Source: CAZDCD01 sp964503885 (lineage in GTDB: Bacteria > Bacteroidota > Bacteroidia > Bacteroidales > UBA10428). Taken from it: 64,000 nt of DNA. The position numbers and the translations under genes were made by a program. The stretch covers positions 62,001 through 126,000 of the forward strand of contig CAZDCD010000008.1 in the NCBI GenBank assembly GCA_964503885.1, in the 5' to 3' direction. The notes beneath the pieces were generated by a model. The model worked only from the letters and a program-made list of their open reading frames with translations. It had not been told where the DNA came from and ran no database searches. The first letter of the stretch is position 1, and each line of letters begins with the position of its first letter. Below are positions 63,500 to 64,000 of the stretch, piece by piece.

Positions 63500-64000
63500 A
63501 TGAAAAAAATTACTATGAAATTATTAGTTGTGATTGCCGGGCTTGTGATTAGCTGCTCGATTTTCGCACAGAAAAAAAATGCCATCAAAGTGAATATTTT
63601 TAGTCCGATTGTAAGAACCGGTTCGTTTTTTTATGAAAGGGCTTTAAGCGATGGAGCAAGTGCACAGTTAGGATTTTTTTATACCGGCTATAAAGTTTCT
63701 GACACTAAATTTTCAGGGTATGGTATTACACCTGAATTCCGGTTTTACCCTTCCAGGAATGAAGATATGAAAGGTTTTTACCTGGCTCCTTTCTTGCGTT
63801 ATCAAAGCTTTAGCCTTTCAGATGAGTTAAACAATGAAGCTACCTTTTCATCATTTGGCGGCGGCGTGTTAATCGGAGGCCAGTTTTTATTTGGAAATAT
63901 TGTAACACTAGATATATTTATAGGTCCTGCATACAACTCCGGGAGTACCAAGGTTAAATCAGGAAGTGCAGATACTTTCTCACTCGGATCTTTTGATGGC
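63500..64000 (+). CDS. DUF3575-like outer-membrane protein (3' end outside window)
   Basis: The first 167 residues of a beta-barrel protein, truncated at the window end. A signal peptide covers about 1-23 (MKKITMKLLVVIAGLVISCS, cleavage after FAQ). The mature part begins KKNAIKVNIFSPIVRTGSFFYER and has alternating barrel strands (FYLAPFLRYQSFSLSD, FGGGVLIGGQFLFGN, IVTLDIFIGPAYNSG), as in DUF3575 proteins. It is divergent from the small membrane protein gene, with an AT-rich 190-bp spacer. Its function is unknown. Confidence 0.72.
   Translation, partial: MKKITMKLLVVIAGLVISCSIFAQKKNAIKVNIFSPIVRTGSFFYERALSDGASAQLGFFYTGYKVSDTKFSGYGITPEFRFYPSRNEDMKGFYLAPFLRYQSFSLSDELNNEATFSSFGGGVLIGGQFLFGNIVTLDIFIGPAYNSGSTKVKSGSADTFSLGSFDG

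Noticed and set aside
1..64000. CRISPR array, tRNA, rRNA or transposase
   Set aside because: I saw no regularly spaced direct repeats, no cloverleaf with a TTCRA loop, and no transposase, integrase or phage structural gene.

Overview
The window is a piece of a Bacteroidota chromosome, most likely from the Bacteroidales/Marinilabiliales side. The evidence is Bacteroidota-type -7 promoter boxes (TAnnTTTG), families typical of the phylum (DUF4271 beside hemD, a degenerate EnvC-type M23 protein, SDR-type threonine dehydrogenase, GlnRS with HIGH and MSKR motifs, KDO transferase), low to moderate GC, and short or overlapping operons. It is a draft scaffold: exactly 100 Ns sit at 12818-12917. I see no tRNA, rRNA, CRISPR array, phage or insertion sequence. 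Most genes are core housekeeping.

Layout. 1-8386: a truncated S41 protease, an array of short hairpins, dtd-mazG-like, DUF4271-hemD, a SiaC-like protein, small proteins, an acyl-ligase/ACP-like/acyltransferase fusion and an exported LolA-like protein. 8389-14612: a BNR-propeller protein, a nucleotidyltransferase, a decayed histidinol-phosphatase-like (PHP) gene with five nonsense codons around the assembly gap, and an EamA permease. 14633-22210: U32 peptidase, SRPBCC protein, PfkB kinase, polyprenyl synthase, uvrC and mnmG; two parS-like palindromes lie between uvrC and mnmG, which suggests an origin-proximal position. 22244-28913: a long leftward run of ybeY, an anti-sigma-like ATPase, EnvC-like, TPR lipoprotein, dut, flippase and a TIGR01777 protein. 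28951-35880: cyclophilin, pheS, ruvB, MORN/YwqK repeats, nadA, rpiB, Rrf2 and VanZ.

36116-49351 is the most unusual part. It holds a 1392-aa protein joining a GT4-type glycosyltransferase, about 450 residues I cannot assign, and a phosphodiester-glycosidase (NAGPA) domain. Next to it is a signalling island (receiver-only protein, small unknown protein, NarL-type regulator, 1353-aa kinase with seven PAS domains and a GAF domain) whose spacers carry repeated operator-like motifs. hemW follows, then a second glycosyltransferase related to the N-terminal half of the giant protein. 49460-58877: a CWC-type small protein, folB, glnS, KDO transferase, a flavodoxin-like protein, an ECF sigma/anti-sigma/DUF4097/outer-membrane-protein operon, and the kbl-tdh threonine catabolic pair.

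59023-64000: dprA follows a leftward cluster of a small membrane protein, a LolA-like protein, an exported YidD variant and two paralogous TPR proteins with an IPGTG membrane segment; a DUF3575-like outer-membrane protein runs off the end. The best candidates for undescribed biology are the glycosyltransferase-NAGPA fusion, the exported-YidD module and the repeat-rich signalling island.
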